Assembly (NCBI RefSeq): GCF_018866325.1
Contig: NZ_CP076457.1
Span: forward strand, 4,685,001 to 4,749,000
DNA length: 64,000 nt
Source of the DNA: Streptomyces sp. YPW6
Lineage (GTDB): Bacteria > Actinomycetota > Actinomycetes > Streptomycetales > Streptomycetaceae
Reading direction: 5' to 3'
Position 1 is the stretch's first letter, and each line of letters begins with the position of its first letter. This document shows positions 1-11,093 of the stretch, piece by piece. The notes below the pieces were generated by a model, which made no database searches, was not told the DNA's origin, and saw only the letters and a program-made list of their open reading frames with translations. The position numbers and the translations under genes are program-made.

Positions 1-587
1 CGAACGCTGAGCCGTCGGCCCTCCCCGCGCCCCGGCAGGAGGAGGCGGCCGCCGTCGACGGCATCGCGCTGGTCGCCGGGGTCCGCACGGCCCGGCCCGC
101 CGTGCGGTCGGTGGTGCTCGCCGAGAAGGACGACCCGCGTGCCGCCGCCCGGGCGCTCCAGGCGGGGGCCTCGGGCTGGGTGGCCAAGGACTGCTCGCTG
201 CAACGGCTGCTGTCGGTGATCCGGGGCGTGCTGCGCGACGAGACGCACCTGCCGCCCGCCCTGCTCACCGGCGTGCTGCGGGAGCTGACCGCCGCCCGCA
301 AGCACCGCAGCGAGAGCGAGCGGCTGGTGGAGTCGCTGACGCCCCGGGAGCGCGAGGTGCTGCGCTGCATGGTGGCGGGCCTGGGGCGGAAAGCGGTCGC
401 GGAGCGGCTGTTCCTGTCCCCGCACACGGTGCGTACCCATATGCAGAACGTGCTGGGCAAGCTGGGGGTGCACTCGACGCTGGCCGCCGTGGCCCTGGCC
501 CGCCGGGCGGGGGTCGGGCCGGTCGACGCGGAGGCGGGCCCGTCAGGTCGGGATGTTGTCGAACGGGGCGGTCAACTGGCGCAGTAG
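1..587 (+). CDS. NarL/FixJ-family response regulator, 5' end cut off by window edge
   Basis: DNA-binding response regulator whose frame is open through the left edge, so the N terminus and phospho-acceptor Asp are not visible. What remains is the end of the receiver domain, with the conserved GWVAKD segment carrying the switch Lys, followed by a LuxR-type helix-turn-helix beginning LTPREREVLR and containing SPHTVRTHM. NarL-type regulators act with histidine kinases; no kinase gene is next to it here, although its operon partner could lie upstream of the window. The 3' end overlaps the convergent MarR gene by 45 bases, so the two stop codons lie inside each other's reading frames. Confidence 0.88.
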   Translation, partial: NAEPSALPAPRQEEAAAVDGIALVAGVRTARPAVRSVVLAEKDDPRAAARALQAGASGWVAKDCSLQRLLSVIRGVLRDETHLPPALLTGVLRELTAARKHRSESERLVESLTPREREVLRCMVAGLGRKAVAERLFLSPHTVRTHMQNVLGKLGVHSTLAAVALARRAGVGPVDAEAGPSGRDVVERGGQLAQ

Positions 588-1040
588 TCCGGCCAGTTCG
601 CCGCGCTGGGCGCGGGACAGCTCGCCCAGGATGGCCCGCTCCTGGGCGAGCAGCCCGGCCAGCGACTGGTCGGCCTTGTCGCGCCCCTCGGCCGTGAGGC
701 GGACGAGGACGCCGCGCCGGTCGTTCGGGTCGGGGAGCCGCTCGACGAGGTTCTTCTTGGTGAGCCGGTCGATACGGTTGGTCATCGTGCCCGAGGTGAC
801 CAGGGTCTGGGTGAGGAGCTGCCCGGGGGAGAGCTGGTACGGCGCTCCGGCCCGGCGCAGCGACGTGAGCACGTCGAACTCCCACGGCTCCAGGTCGTGC
901 TCGGAGAAGGCTATGCGGCGGGCCCGGTCGAGGTGGCGCGCCAGGCGGGAGACGCGACTGAGCACCTCGAGTGGTTCCACGTCGAGGTCGGGGCGCTCGC
1001 GGCGCCATGCAGCGACCAGTCGGTCGACCTCGTCCTCCAT
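543..1040 (-). CDS. MarR-family transcriptional regulator
   Basis: Winged-helix repressor of 165 residues, the normal MarR size. The motif EPWEFDVLTSLRRAG, the recognition region TSGTMTNRIDRLTKKNLVER and the wing DPNDRRGVLVRLT are typical. I start it at MEDEVDRL; an upstream in-frame start would add 30 residues that run through the operator sequences and look non-coding. It is divergent from the methyltransferase gene, with near-palindromic TCTTGA-type sites between them, so it probably represses both itself and that gene. The ligand is unknown. It overlaps the end of the response regulator on the other strand. Confidence 0.9.
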   Translation of the reverse strand: MEDEVDRLVAAWRRERPDLDVEPLEVLSRVSRLARHLDRARRIAFSEHDLEPWEFDVLTSLRRAGAPYQLSPGQLLTQTLVTSGTMTNRIDRLTKKNLVERLPDPNDRRGVLVRLTAEGRDKADQSLAGLLAQERAILGELSRAQRGELAGLLRQLTAPFDNIPT

Positions 1041-1075
1041 GTCGATCAGTGTAGAGGGTCCCTCGATGTGAAGTC

Positions 1076-1104
1076 TCTTGAATTGAAGTGTCTTGACATC
1101 AAGA
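1076..1104. promoter_or_regulatory. Putative MarR operator, two near-palindromes
   Basis: TCTTGACATCAAGA (1091-1104) is a near-perfect palindrome, and TCTTGAATTGAAG (1076-1088) is a degraded second copy. The first contains TTGACA, a possible -35 for the methyltransferase gene, so binding would block that promoter. The position between the divergent MarR and methyltransferase genes fits an autoregulatory operator. This is inference from symmetry and position only. Confidence 0.6.
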
Positions 1105-1128
1105 GATATCTGGCGTGATCCTGTTCCC

Positions 1129-1941
1129 ATGACCGCACCCGACCGGCCCTCCTGGGATCCGCGGCAGTACCTGCGTCACGCGGACCACCGGACCCGCCCC
1201 TTCCACGACCTCCTGGCCCGCATCGGCGACGCTCTTCCCGGCCGCCCCGCACCCCGTGTCGCCGACCTCGGCTGCGGAGCGGGCAACGTCACCGCGCTCC
1301 TCGCCGACCGCTGGCCCGAAGCCCGGATCACCGGCTACGACACCTCGCGCGCGATGCTCGCCGAGGCCGCCGCCCACGCCCGGCCGCCCCTGCTCGACTT
1401 CGCCGAGGCCGACGCCGCGGCCTGGGAGCCCACCGAGACGTACGGCCTGATCGTCTCCACCTCCGCACTCCAGTGGATCCCCGGCCACGCCGACCTCTTC
1501 CCCCGCTGGCTCGACGCCCTCGCCCCCGGCGGCACCCTCGCCTTCCAGGTCCCCGGCAACTTCACCGCCCCCAGCCACACGCTCCTGGCCGGCCTCCGCG
1601 AGTCCGACCGCTGGCGCCCTCTGCTCCACGGCGTGGGCGACCGCACCGCCTCGGTCCTGGACCCCGTCGACTACCTCACCCGCCTGCGCGGCCTCGGCTG
1701 CACGGCCGACGTCTGGGAGACCACCTACCTCCAGACCCTGCACGGCGACGACGCGGTGTTCGACTGGGTCAAGGGCACCGCCCTGCGCCCCGTCCTCACC
1801 GCGCTGGCCGACGACCCGGCCGCCCGTGAGGCGTTCCTCGCCGCCTACCGCGACCTGCTCCGCGAGGCCTACCCGCCCGGCCCGTACGGCACGGTCTTCC
1901 CGTTCCGCCGCATCTTCGCCGTAGCCCGCAAGGAGAAGTGA
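1129..1941 (+). CDS. tam: Trans-aconitate 2-methyltransferase (Tam-like)
   Basis: SAM-dependent methyltransferase of 270 residues. The N terminus WDPRQYLRHADHRTRPFHDLL is characteristic of trans-aconitate methyltransferases. SAM-binding motif I reads VADLGCGAGNVTALL, and the later SALQWIPGH matches the family's post-I region. The enzyme esterifies trans-aconitate, a spontaneous inhibitor formed from cis-aconitate in the TCA cycle. I start at the ATG 12 codons into the open frame, because the upstream start lies inside the MarR operator. The stop codon overlaps the ATG of the downstream VOC gene (TGATG), so the two are translationally coupled. Confidence 0.88.
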   Translation: MTAPDRPSWDPRQYLRHADHRTRPFHDLLARIGDALPGRPAPRVADLGCGAGNVTALLADRWPEARITGYDTSRAMLAEAAAHARPPLLDFAEADAAAWEPTETYGLIVSTSALQWIPGHADLFPRWLDALAPGGTLAFQVPGNFTAPSHTLLAGLRESDRWRPLLHGVGDRTASVLDPVDYLTRLRGLGCTADVWETTYLQTLHGDDAVFDWVKGTALRPVLTALADDPAAREAFLAAYRDLLREAYPPGPYGTVFPFRRIFAVARKEK

Positions 1942-2321
1942 TGACCGCCCCCGCCTCTGGCCTCGCCGCCGTCGACCACGTCCAGCTCGCTGCCCCGCCC
2001 GGCTCCGAGGACGCCCTGCGCACCTTCTACGCCGACGCGCTCGGCATGACCGAGATCCCCAAGCCCCCGGTGCTCGCCGCCCGCGGCGGCTGCTGGTTCG
2101 CCGCCGGACCGGTCCAGCTCCACCTGGGCGTCGAGGAGGACTTCCGCCCCGCGAAGAAGGCTCACCCGGGCCTGCGCGTCACCGGCATCGAGGCGTACGC
2201 GGCCCGCCTGGAGTCCCACGGCGTGGGCGTCACCTGGGACGGAAACCTCCCCGGCCACCGCCGCTTCTACGCCCACGACCCGGTCGGCAACCGCCTGGAG
2301 TTCCTGGAGCCGGACGCGTGA
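1941..2321 (+). CDS. VOC (glyoxalase/dioxygenase-fold) family protein
   Basis: Small 126-residue vicinal-oxygen-chelate fold protein. DHVQLAAPPGSEDALRTFYAD is the first beta-alpha element, with a putative metal His, and the end DPVGNRLEFLEPD is the classic C-terminal VOC signature with a metal-binding Glu. The substrate cannot be told. It is coupled to the methyltransferase gene by a one-base TGATG overlap, so it belongs to the same MarR-controlled unit and may handle a related small electrophile or acid. Confidence 0.85.
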   Translation: MTAPASGLAAVDHVQLAAPPGSEDALRTFYADALGMTEIPKPPVLAARGGCWFAAGPVQLHLGVEEDFRPAKKAHPGLRVTGIEAYAARLESHGVGVTWDGNLPGHRRFYAHDPVGNRLEFLEPDA

Positions 2322-2331
2322 CCGAGCCGCC

Positions 2332-2934
2332 CTACAGCGCTGCCAGCGCCTCCGCCGAGATGTCGACGTCCACCGGGAACGGCACGCCCGTCTTCAGCCG
2401 GTCGTGATGGATCCCCGTCAGCGCGTACGCCTTCGTCACCGGGTCCAGCTCGTAGACCCGCACGACGGGGTGCTGGTCGGTGCCGGTCATCTCGACCAGC
2501 CAGAAGTGCGGGATGCCGGCGGTCGCGTACTTGTGCGGCTTGGCCTCACGGTCGCGGGCCTCGGAGTCGGGGGAGACGACCTCGACGGCGAGGAGGACGT
2601 CGGCGGCTGCGAAATGCGTTTGCTCCAGGCCTGTTGTGGCTGAGGCCTTGACGATGGACACATCGGGTTCCGGACCGTTGCGCTGATCCAGAACGACCGT
2701 CATCTCTCGTTCCACCTTCAGATCCGCCGGAGCGGTACTGCGCAGGCCATTCACCAACAGGTCGATCGTCTTTTGGTGAAAGCGTCGCTGCGGACTCACG
2801 AAAACCAGGCTCCCGTCGATCAGCTCGGTGTGCGGCGGGAGATCGGGCAGCGTGAACAGATCGTCCACGGTGTATCCGTCCTGCGGGGGCACCGGCCAGC
2901 GGGAGCTGTGCGCGGTGGTCGGCTCGGCGGTCAT
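2332..2934 (-). CDS. Uma2-family (DUF820) PD-(D/E)XK nuclease-fold protein
   Basis: 200-residue Uma2 family protein. The order HTELIDGSLVFVSP, PEPDVSIVKA, LLAVEVVSPDSEARDREAKPHKYATAGIPHFWLVE gives the Asp, Glu-x-Val-Ser and Lys of the PD-(D/E)XK-like active site. Start chosen at MTAEPTT, preceded by GGAGG; a longer frame adds 20 residues without a better ribosome site. Uma2 genes are abundant in Streptomyces and cyanobacteria, usually as solitary cassettes like this one; their cellular role is unsettled. It is convergent with the VOC gene, with only 10 bases between stop codons. Confidence 0.85.
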   Translation of the reverse strand: MTAEPTTAHSSRWPVPPQDGYTVDDLFTLPDLPPHTELIDGSLVFVSPQRRFHQKTIDLLVNGLRSTAPADLKVEREMTVVLDQRNGPEPDVSIVKASATTGLEQTHFAAADVLLAVEVVSPDSEARDREAKPHKYATAGIPHFWLVEMTGTDQHPVVRVYELDPVTKAYALTGIHHDRLKTGVPFPVDVDISAEALAAL

Positions 2935-3047
2935 GGTTCCTCCCATGGACGAATCCTCTGCCCTCCCGACCACCCTACGGCGGGAAAACCGCACGCGTCA
3001 TCACAACGGGTGACGACGTGCGGAAGGCTTACGCGATCAGCCGCGCA

Positions 3048-3734
3048 TCAGCTCTTCCGGTGACCTATCAGCCGCGGCTTCGACTCCAGGTTCTCCAGCC
3101 CGTGCCAGCACAGGTTCACCAGGTGGGCGGCCACCTCCGCCTTCTTCGGCTTGCGCACGTCCAGCCACCACTGGCCCGTCAGCGCCACCATCCCCACCAG
3201 CGCCTGCGCGTACAGCGGGGCCAGCTTCGGGTCGAAGCCGCGCGCCTTGAACTCCAGGCCCAGGATGTCCTCCACCTGCGTGGCGATATCGCTGATCAGC
3301 GACGCGAACGTGCCCGTCGACTGCGCCACCGGCGAATCCCGCACCAGGATCCGGAAACCGTCCGTGAACGACTCGATGTAGTCCAGCAGCGCGAACGCCG
3401 CCTGCTCCAGCAGCTCCCGCGGATGGCCCGCCGTGAGCGCCCCCGTCACCATGTCCAGCAGCCGGCGCATCTCGCGGTCGACCACCACCGCGTACAGGCC
3501 CTCCTTGCCGCCGAAGTGCTCGTACACCACCGGCTTGGACACCCCGGCGCGCGCCGCGATCTCCTCCACCGACGTGCCCTCGAAGCCCTTGTCGGCGAAG
3601 AGGGTGCGCCCGATGTCCAGCAGCTGCTCGCGGCGCTCCTTCCCCGTCATCCGGACCCGCCGGGCCCGGCGGGAGGGGGAAGTCCTGCTCTTGTCGCTGC
3701 TCGTGCTGGGGTCGGTCGCCACGTCGTCAATCAT
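3048..3734 (-). CDS. TetR-family regulator, partner of the desaturase
   Basis: 228-residue TetR regulator. The HTH is near residues 30-75 (RREQLLDIGRTLFADKGFEGT then EEIAARAGVSKPVVYEHFGGKEGLY), after a basic Ser/Arg-rich leader. The start codon overlaps the desaturase stop as ATGA, so regulator and enzyme are made from one message with the desaturase first. By analogy with other actinobacterial TetR/desaturase pairs it likely senses acyl-CoA or membrane lipid state and represses the desaturase promoter; that is inference. A candidate operator lies upstream of the desaturase at 4765-4784. Confidence 0.9.
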   Translation of the reverse strand: MIDDVATDPSTSSDKSRTSPSRRARRVRMTGKERREQLLDIGRTLFADKGFEGTSVEEIAARAGVSKPVVYEHFGGKEGLYAVVVDREMRRLLDMVTGALTAGHPRELLEQAAFALLDYIESFTDGFRILVRDSPVAQSTGTFASLISDIATQVEDILGLEFKARGFDPKLAPLYAQALVGMVALTGQWWLDVRKPKKAEVAAHLVNLCWHGLENLESKPRLIGHRKS

Positions 3735-4717
3735 GCCGCGTCAACGGGGGTGGACGTGCGCCGGGCGGCGATACGCGCGGCATCCGGCCACCGCACGTCA
3801 TGGGCCCACCCCAGCTTCTCGAACCAGCGGATCAGCCGGGCGCTGGAGTCGATCTGCCCCCGCATCACCCCGTGCCGGGCGCTCGTCGGGTCCGCGTGGT
3901 GCAGGTTGTGCCAGGACTCGCCGCACGAGAGCACCGCCAGCCACCACACGTTCCCCGACCGGTCACGCGACTTGAACGGCCGCTTGCCCACCGCGTGGCA
4001 GATCGAGTTGATCGACCAGGTCACGTGGTGCAGCAGCGCGACCCGGACCAGCGACCCCCAGAAGAACGCCGTCGCCGCACCCCACCACGACAGCGTCACC
4101 AGGCCGCCCACCAGCGGCGGAATCGCCAGCGAGACGATCGTGAAGGTCATGAAGTGGCGCGACACCGCCCGGATCGCCGGGTCCTTCACCAGATCGGGGG
4201 CGTACTTCTGCTGCGGCGTCTGCTCCTCGTCGAACATCCAGGCGATGTGCGCCCACCACAGCCCCTTCATCAGGGCCGGCAGGCTCTCCCCGAACCGCCA
4301 CGGCGAATGCGGGTCGCCCTCCGCGTCCGAGAACCGGTGGTGCTTGCGGTGATCGGCCACCCACCGCACGAGCGGCCCCTCCACCGCCAGCGAGCCCATC
4401 ACGGCCAGCGCGATCCGCAACGGCCGCTTCGCCTTGAACGAGCCGTGCGTGAAGTACCGGTGGAAACCGATCGTGATCCCGTGGCAGCCGATGAAGTACA
4501 TCGCCACCAGCAGACCGAGGTCGAGCCAGCTCACCCCCCATCCCCACACCAGCGGCACCGCCGCGACCAGCGCCACGAACGGCACCACGATGAACGCCAG
4601 CAGCGCGAACTGCTCGATCGACCGCTTGCTGTCGCCGCCCAGCGTGGCCGAGGGCAGCGGCGCCGCCGCTGCCCTCGGCGGCTCGGTCTCGTCGATCACA
4701 GGAGGAGTGCTCGGCAT
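3731..4717 (-). CDS. Acyl-CoA / fatty-acid desaturase (integral membrane)
   Basis: 328-residue membrane di-iron desaturase. It has the three histidine boxes in the right order: HRYFTH (HX4H), HRKHH and HNLHH, the last within SCGESWHNLHHADPTSARHG. Hydrophobic segments flank them (for example LLAFIVVPFVALVAAVPLVW). It introduces a double bond, probably delta-9, into acyl-CoA or phospholipid acyl chains at the membrane. Start chosen at MPSTPPVIDE, preceded on the minus strand by GAGGTATCCCCCC; longer frames would extend through the promoter and putative operator. It forms an operon with the TetR gene (4-base overlap) and is divergent from ppc. Confidence 0.93.
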   Translation of the reverse strand: MPSTPPVIDETEPPRAAAAPLPSATLGGDSKRSIEQFALLAFIVVPFVALVAAVPLVWGWGVSWLDLGLLVAMYFIGCHGITIGFHRYFTHGSFKAKRPLRIALAVMGSLAVEGPLVRWVADHRKHHRFSDAEGDPHSPWRFGESLPALMKGLWWAHIAWMFDEEQTPQQKYAPDLVKDPAIRAVSRHFMTFTIVSLAIPPLVGGLVTLSWWGAATAFFWGSLVRVALLHHVTWSINSICHAVGKRPFKSRDRSGNVWWLAVLSCGESWHNLHHADPTSARHGVMRGQIDSSARLIRWFEKLGWAHDVRWPDAARIAARRTSTPVDAA

Positions 4718-5112
4718 GGGGGGATACCTCTGAGGGTGAGGGAGAAGGCTCGGACCGCCGTGGCTACGGTCCCGTAACCTACGGCTTGGTAAGTATGGCA
4801 GTGACGGGCCCCACAACACGAGAGGCCGCTCCAGCCCATCCCACGCGGTAGCCCGCCCGCCCCCGGGGTAGGGGGTAACCGCCCGGGTGTCCCGGGCGGC
4901 GGCCGCGCCCCCTCGGGTCGACGGACACGCCGCCTGCCAGGACACCTATCCTGGGAGGGTCGGACAGCGCGGTCCGCACCCGCTCGTCGGGGCGTGGCGA
5001 CAGCACCGCTGCCAGCCGCAGGGCCCCGGACCCCGCCACCCGCTCCCGCCACCACCCCGCGGGGACGGCGAAGCGAACGCACCTCCTCATTCACTGCAAG
5101 GAGCCGCACACT
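4718..5112. other. Intergenic region between desaturase and ppc
   Basis: About 395 bases without a convincing gene. It holds the divergent promoters of the desaturase (-) and ppc (+), the putative TetR operator at 4765-4784 and, just before ppc, the ribosome site AAGGAG. Open frames crossing it are high-GC shadow frames with Arg/Pro-rich composition. Confidence 0.6.
4765..4784. promoter_or_regulatory. Putative TetR operator of the desaturase promoter
   Basis: Interleaved inverted repeats: TACGG-TC-CCGTA (4765-4776) and CCGTA-ACC-TACGG (4772-4784) share the central CCGTA. This kind of tandem half-site is what a TetR dimer pair would bind. It lies 48-67 bases upstream of the desaturase start, within its promoter. 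Confidence 0.5.
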
Positions 5113-7842
<2,730 letters not shown>

Positions 7843-7860
7843 CCGGCCCGCGCAACACCC

Positions 7861-7884
7861 GGCCGGCCGTACACGCGGCCGGCC
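7861..7884. terminator. Hairpin after ppc
   Basis: GGCCGGCC (7861-7868) and GGCCGGCC (7877-7884) pair across an 8-base loop just after the ppc stop and before the convergent membrane-protein gene. There is no T-tract, as is common in high-GC actinomycetes. It could serve both strands. Confidence 0.5.
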
Positions 7885-7921
7885 GTACACACGGTCTGCA
7901 CGCCGCAACGGGGCGGTCCCG

Positions 7922-8392
7922 CTACAGCGCGACGAACGTCGCCACCAGCAGGACCGCCCCCGCTGCTCCGAACCCCCAGGCGGTACGCGCCATCCGCAGC
8001 CCGCCGCCGATCACGAACGCCGCCAGCACCAGCGCCCCGGCGAGCGGCACCCAGGCATGCAGAAAGCCCGGCAACCCCGTGCGGACCACCGCATCGGAAC
8101 CGGGCTTCACCACCACGGGGAAACGATCCCCCTCACGCGCCGCGACGGACCGGTCCACGGTCACCCGCGGCCGCTCCCCCGACACCGGGTCCGGCGTGAA
8201 CGCCCCGGTGCACCTCTCCTCGCCGCACCCCGTCACCGTCACGGTCCCGTGATCACGGCCCTTGGCCAGAACGATGTGGTGCGCGGTCTCCCACGACGCC
8301 CACGCACCCGCGACCAGCAGCACCAGGACGACCAGTCCCATGACCAGTCGCCGCCCCGCTGCCGCCGCCCGGTGGGAAGAGCTCCGCTTCAT
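7922..8392 (-). CDS. Conserved two- to four-segment membrane protein, function unknown
   Basis: 156 residues. After a basic start (MKRSSSHR) comes one hydrophobic segment (LVMGLVVLVLLVAGAWA, residues about 17-33). Then follows an extracytoplasmic stretch with two cysteines in TGCGEERCTG that could form a disulphide, and two C-terminal hydrophobic segments (about 118-155). No enzyme motif is visible. It sits between ppc (convergent) and pth, at the end of the minus-strand housekeeping run, with a 75-base gap to pth. Confidence 0.75.
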   Translation of the reverse strand: MKRSSSHRAAAAGRRLVMGLVVLVLLVAGAWASWETAHHIVLAKGRDHGTVTVTGCGEERCTGAFTPDPVSGERPRVTVDRSVAAREGDRFPVVVKPGSDAVVRTGLPGFLHAWVPLAGALVLAAFVIGGGLRMARTAWGFGAAGAVLLVATFVAL

Positions 8393-8467
8393 GGGGGCAG
8401 ATCCTTGGCCAGACCCGCACCCGCGGTCAACCCATGGCCGGAAAACGCCCCACCAGGGACGGGAATG

Positions 8468-9061
8468 TCAGGAGTTGTACGCGCTCTGCGCCCGCTCAAG
8501 ACCCTCCGCCAGCAGACACTCCACCGCGTCCGCCGACCGGTCCACCAGGAACGCCAGCTCCTTGCGCTCCGTGGACGAGAAGTCCTTCAGCACGAAGTCC
8601 GCGACCTGCATCCGCCCCGGCGGCCGCCCGATCCCGAACCGCACCCGGTGATAGTCCGGACCCATCGCCTTCGTCATCGACTTCAGCCCGTTGTGCCCGT
8701 TGTCCCCGCCGCCCAGCTTCAGCCGCAGCGCCCCGTAATCGACGTCCAGCTCGTCATGGACCGCGACCACATGGTCCGTCGGCACCTTGTAGAAGTCCCG
8801 CAGCGCCGTCACCGGACCGCCCGACAGGTTCATGTACGACATCGGCTTCACCAGCACCACCCGCCGGCTCGCCGGACCCGGCGGACCGATCCGCCCCTCC
8901 ACGACCTGCGCCTGCGCCTTCTGCGCCCGCTTGAACTTCCCGCCGATCCGTGCCGCCAGCAGATCGGCGACCATGAAGCCGACGTTGTGCCGGTTCGCCG
9001 CGTAGTCGGGACCCGGATTGCCCAGGCCCACGATGAGCCAGGGGTCGGTGGCGTCGGACAT
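8468..9061 (-). CDS. pth: Peptidyl-tRNA hydrolase
   Basis: 197-residue Pth, which recycles peptidyl-tRNA dropped by ribosomes. Key elements are GLGNPGPDYAANRHNVGF (the catalytic His in NRHN), KPMSYMNLSG, VHDELDVDYG (the Asp that activates the His) and GGGDNGHNGLKSM. Start set at MSDATDPW; an upstream in-frame start adds 12 unlikely residues. It lies downstream of rplY with a gap of about 125 bases, in the usual actinobacterial order rplY-pth. Confidence 0.97.
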   Translation of the reverse strand: MSDATDPWLIVGLGNPGPDYAANRHNVGFMVADLLAARIGGKFKRAQKAQAQVVEGRIGPPGPASRRVVLVKPMSYMNLSGGPVTALRDFYKVPTDHVVAVHDELDVDYGALRLKLGGGDNGHNGLKSMTKAMGPDYHRVRFGIGRPPGRMQVADFVLKDFSSTERKELAFLVDRSADAVECLLAEGLERAQSAYNS

Positions 9062-9187
9062 CAGCGCTCGGTCTCCTCGTACTCGTACATCTCGCACCGG
9101 GGGATGGCAGGCGAACGGGGCGGCGGCTCCCGGGGAAGGGAACCACCACCCCGTCAGTCAAGCAGGTGGAACAGGGAGGGGAGAGGC

Positions 9188-9775
9188 TCAGGCCTCGGCA
9201 CCCTCGTCCTCGGCGGCCTCGTCGGAGGACTCCTCGGCCTGCGCGGCGACGACCTGGAGCACGATCGCGTCCTCGTCGCCGGCCAGCGTGGAGCCCTTGG
9301 GCAGCGCGATGTCCTTGGCGACGATCGAGTCACCAGCGTCCAGGCCCGCGACGGACACCGTGACGGACTCGGGGATGTGGGTGGCCTCGGCCTCGACCAG
9401 CAGGGTCGACTGGACGTACTCCAGCAGGTTGGCGCCCGGCGCCAGGTCGCCCTCGGCGTGCACCGCGATCTCGACCTGGACCTTCTCGCCGCGCTTCACG
9501 GTGAGCAGGTCGACGTGCTCGATGGTGCCCTTGAGCGGGTGACGCTGCACGGACTTCGGGATGACCAGCGCGTCCTTGCCCTCGATCTCCAGACCGATGA
9601 GCACGTTGGCCGTACGCAGGGCGAGCAGAACCTCGTGGCCCGGCAGCGTCACGTGGACCGGCTCGGCGCCGTGGCCGTAGACGACCGCGGGGACCTTGTC
9701 GGCACGACGGATACGGCGGGCGGCGCCCTTGCCGAACTCGGTACGGACCTCGCTGGCGAGCTTGATCTCGGCCAT
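9188..9775 (-). CDS. rplY: 50S ribosomal protein L25 / Ctc form
   Basis: 195 residues, the long Ctc type. An N-terminal L25 domain binds 5S rRNA (start MAEIKLASEVRTEFGKGAARR, with AVVYGHGAEPVHV after it). A C-terminal TL5-like beta domain is followed by an acidic, disordered tail rich in Glu and Ala (about the last 20 residues). The ribosome site AGGAGTGCACC is just upstream. It sits between prs and pth on the minus strand, as is normal in Streptomyces. Confidence 0.97.
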   Translation of the reverse strand: MAEIKLASEVRTEFGKGAARRIRRADKVPAVVYGHGAEPVHVTLPGHEVLLALRTANVLIGLEIEGKDALVIPKSVQRHPLKGTIEHVDLLTVKRGEKVQVEIAVHAEGDLAPGANLLEYVQSTLLVEAEATHIPESVTVSVAGLDAGDSIVAKDIALPKGSTLAGDEDAIVLQVVAAQAEESSDEAAEDEGAEA

Positions 9776-9896
9776 GGTGCACTCCTCGTCAGGTACGGAG
9801 AGCCGTCGGGGGTGACGGAACTCGAACGGTCACCCGGCCCACGACAGGCCTGCTACGAAGAGCGCGTCGATAACGGACCGCCGTACACACGGGTAC

Positions 9897-9943
9897 GGCC
9901 TCCCTCGCCGAGCAACTCGCTGAGTCTACCCGGCGGGGAGGCC
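9897..9943 (-). terminator. Hairpin between prs and rplY
   Basis: GGCCTCCCTCGCCG (9897-9910) pairs with CGGCGGGGAGGCC (9931-9943), leaving one bulged base and a 20-base loop. It lies downstream of the prs stop and ahead of rplY, so it may act as a terminator or attenuator. No T-tract follows on the minus strand. Confidence 0.4.
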
Positions 9944-9995
9944 GCACCCCAAAGTGGATCAACAGGGACCGCTCAGGCGGTCAGCCCTGCCCCTC

Positions 9996-10973
9996 TCAGC
10001 CCTGCTCCTCGAAGAGGCTCGTCACCGAACCGTCCTCGAACACCTCACGCACCGCACGCGCGATCGTCGGAGCGATCGAGAGCACCGTGATCTTGTCCAG
10101 CTCCAGCTCGCCCGGCGTCGGCAGCGTGTCCGTGAACACGAACTCGCTCACCTTCGAGTTCTTCAGCCGGTCCGCCGCCGGACCCGACAGCACCCCGTGC
10201 GTCGCCGTCACGATGACGTCCTCCGCACCGTGCGCGAACAGGGCCTCCGCGGCGGCGCAGATCGTGCCACCGGTGTCGATCATGTCGTCGACCAGCACAC
10301 AGACCCGGCCCTCGACGTTGCCGACGACCTCGTGGACGGAGACCTGGTTCGGCACGTCCTTGTCCCGGCGCTTGTGCACGATCGCCAGCGGCGCGTCCAG
10401 CCGGTCGCACCAGCGGTCGGCGACCCGGACCCGGCCCGCGTCCGGCGACACGATCGTCAGCTTCGAACGGTCGACCTTCGCGCCCACGTAGTCCGCCAGG
10501 ATCGGCAGCGCGAACAGGTGGTCCACCGGGCCGTCGAAGAAGCCCTGGATCTGGTCCGTGTGCAGATCGACGGTGAGGATGCGGTCCGCGCCCGCCGTCT
10601 TCATCAGATCCGCCACCAGACGGGCCGAGATCGGCTCGCGGCCCTTGTGCTTCTTGTCCTGGCGGGCGTACCCGTAGAACGGCACGATCACCGTGATGGA
10701 GCGGGCCGACGCGCGCTTCAGCGCGTCCAGCATGATCAGCTGCTCCATGATCCACTTGTTGATCGGGGCCGTGTGGCTCTGGATCAGGAAGCAGTCCGCA
10801 CCGCGGGCCGACTCCTGGAACCGCACATAGATCTCACCGTTGGCGAAATCGAAGGCCTTCGTCGGCACGAGACCGACTCCCAGCTGATGGGCGACCTCCT
10901 CGGCCAGCTCGGGGTGGGCGCGGCCGGAGAAGAGCATCAGTTTCTTCTCGCCGGTCGTCTTGATCCCGGTCAC
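9996..10973 (-). CDS. prs: Ribose-phosphate diphosphokinase (PRPP synthetase)
   Basis: 325-residue class I PRPP synthetase, which makes PRPP from ribose 5-phosphate and ATP for nucleotide, His and Trp synthesis. Visible are the flexible ATP-site region YGYARQDKKHKGREPISARLVA, the metal/ATP motif DLHTDQIQGFFD and the PRPP-binding signature VLVDDMIDTGGTI. It follows glmU by about 120 bases, a conserved pairing of UDP-GlcNAc and PRPP synthesis genes across Gram-positive bacteria. Confidence 0.98.
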   Translation of the reverse strand: MTGIKTTGEKKLMLFSGRAHPELAEEVAHQLGVGLVPTKAFDFANGEIYVRFQESARGADCFLIQSHTAPINKWIMEQLIMLDALKRASARSITVIVPFYGYARQDKKHKGREPISARLVADLMKTAGADRILTVDLHTDQIQGFFDGPVDHLFALPILADYVGAKVDRSKLTIVSPDAGRVRVADRWCDRLDAPLAIVHKRRDKDVPNQVSVHEVVGNVEGRVCVLVDDMIDTGGTICAAAEALFAHGAEDVIVTATHGVLSGPAADRLKNSKVSEFVFTDTLPTPGELELDKITVLSIAPTIARAVREVFEDGSVTSLFEEQG

Positions 10974-11093
10974 AGCACAGTCTCCTCAGACATGTATCTG
11001 GCGCTGCACGCATAGGTCCCGATGTGCAACGAGCCAGCCGAAATGGGGTGAGCATCTATCACGGTACGCCGTCACCGGCGCACCTGTTTCCGG

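Noticed and set aside
7922..8392. Membrane protein as a RiPP or toxin component
   Set aside because: It lies in the housekeeping block beside pth and ppc, with no link to the accessory clusters.
8057..10090. Plus-strand frame antisense to pth and rplY
   Set aside because: Antisense to two clear core genes and spanning their intergenic gap; composition is that of a shadow frame.
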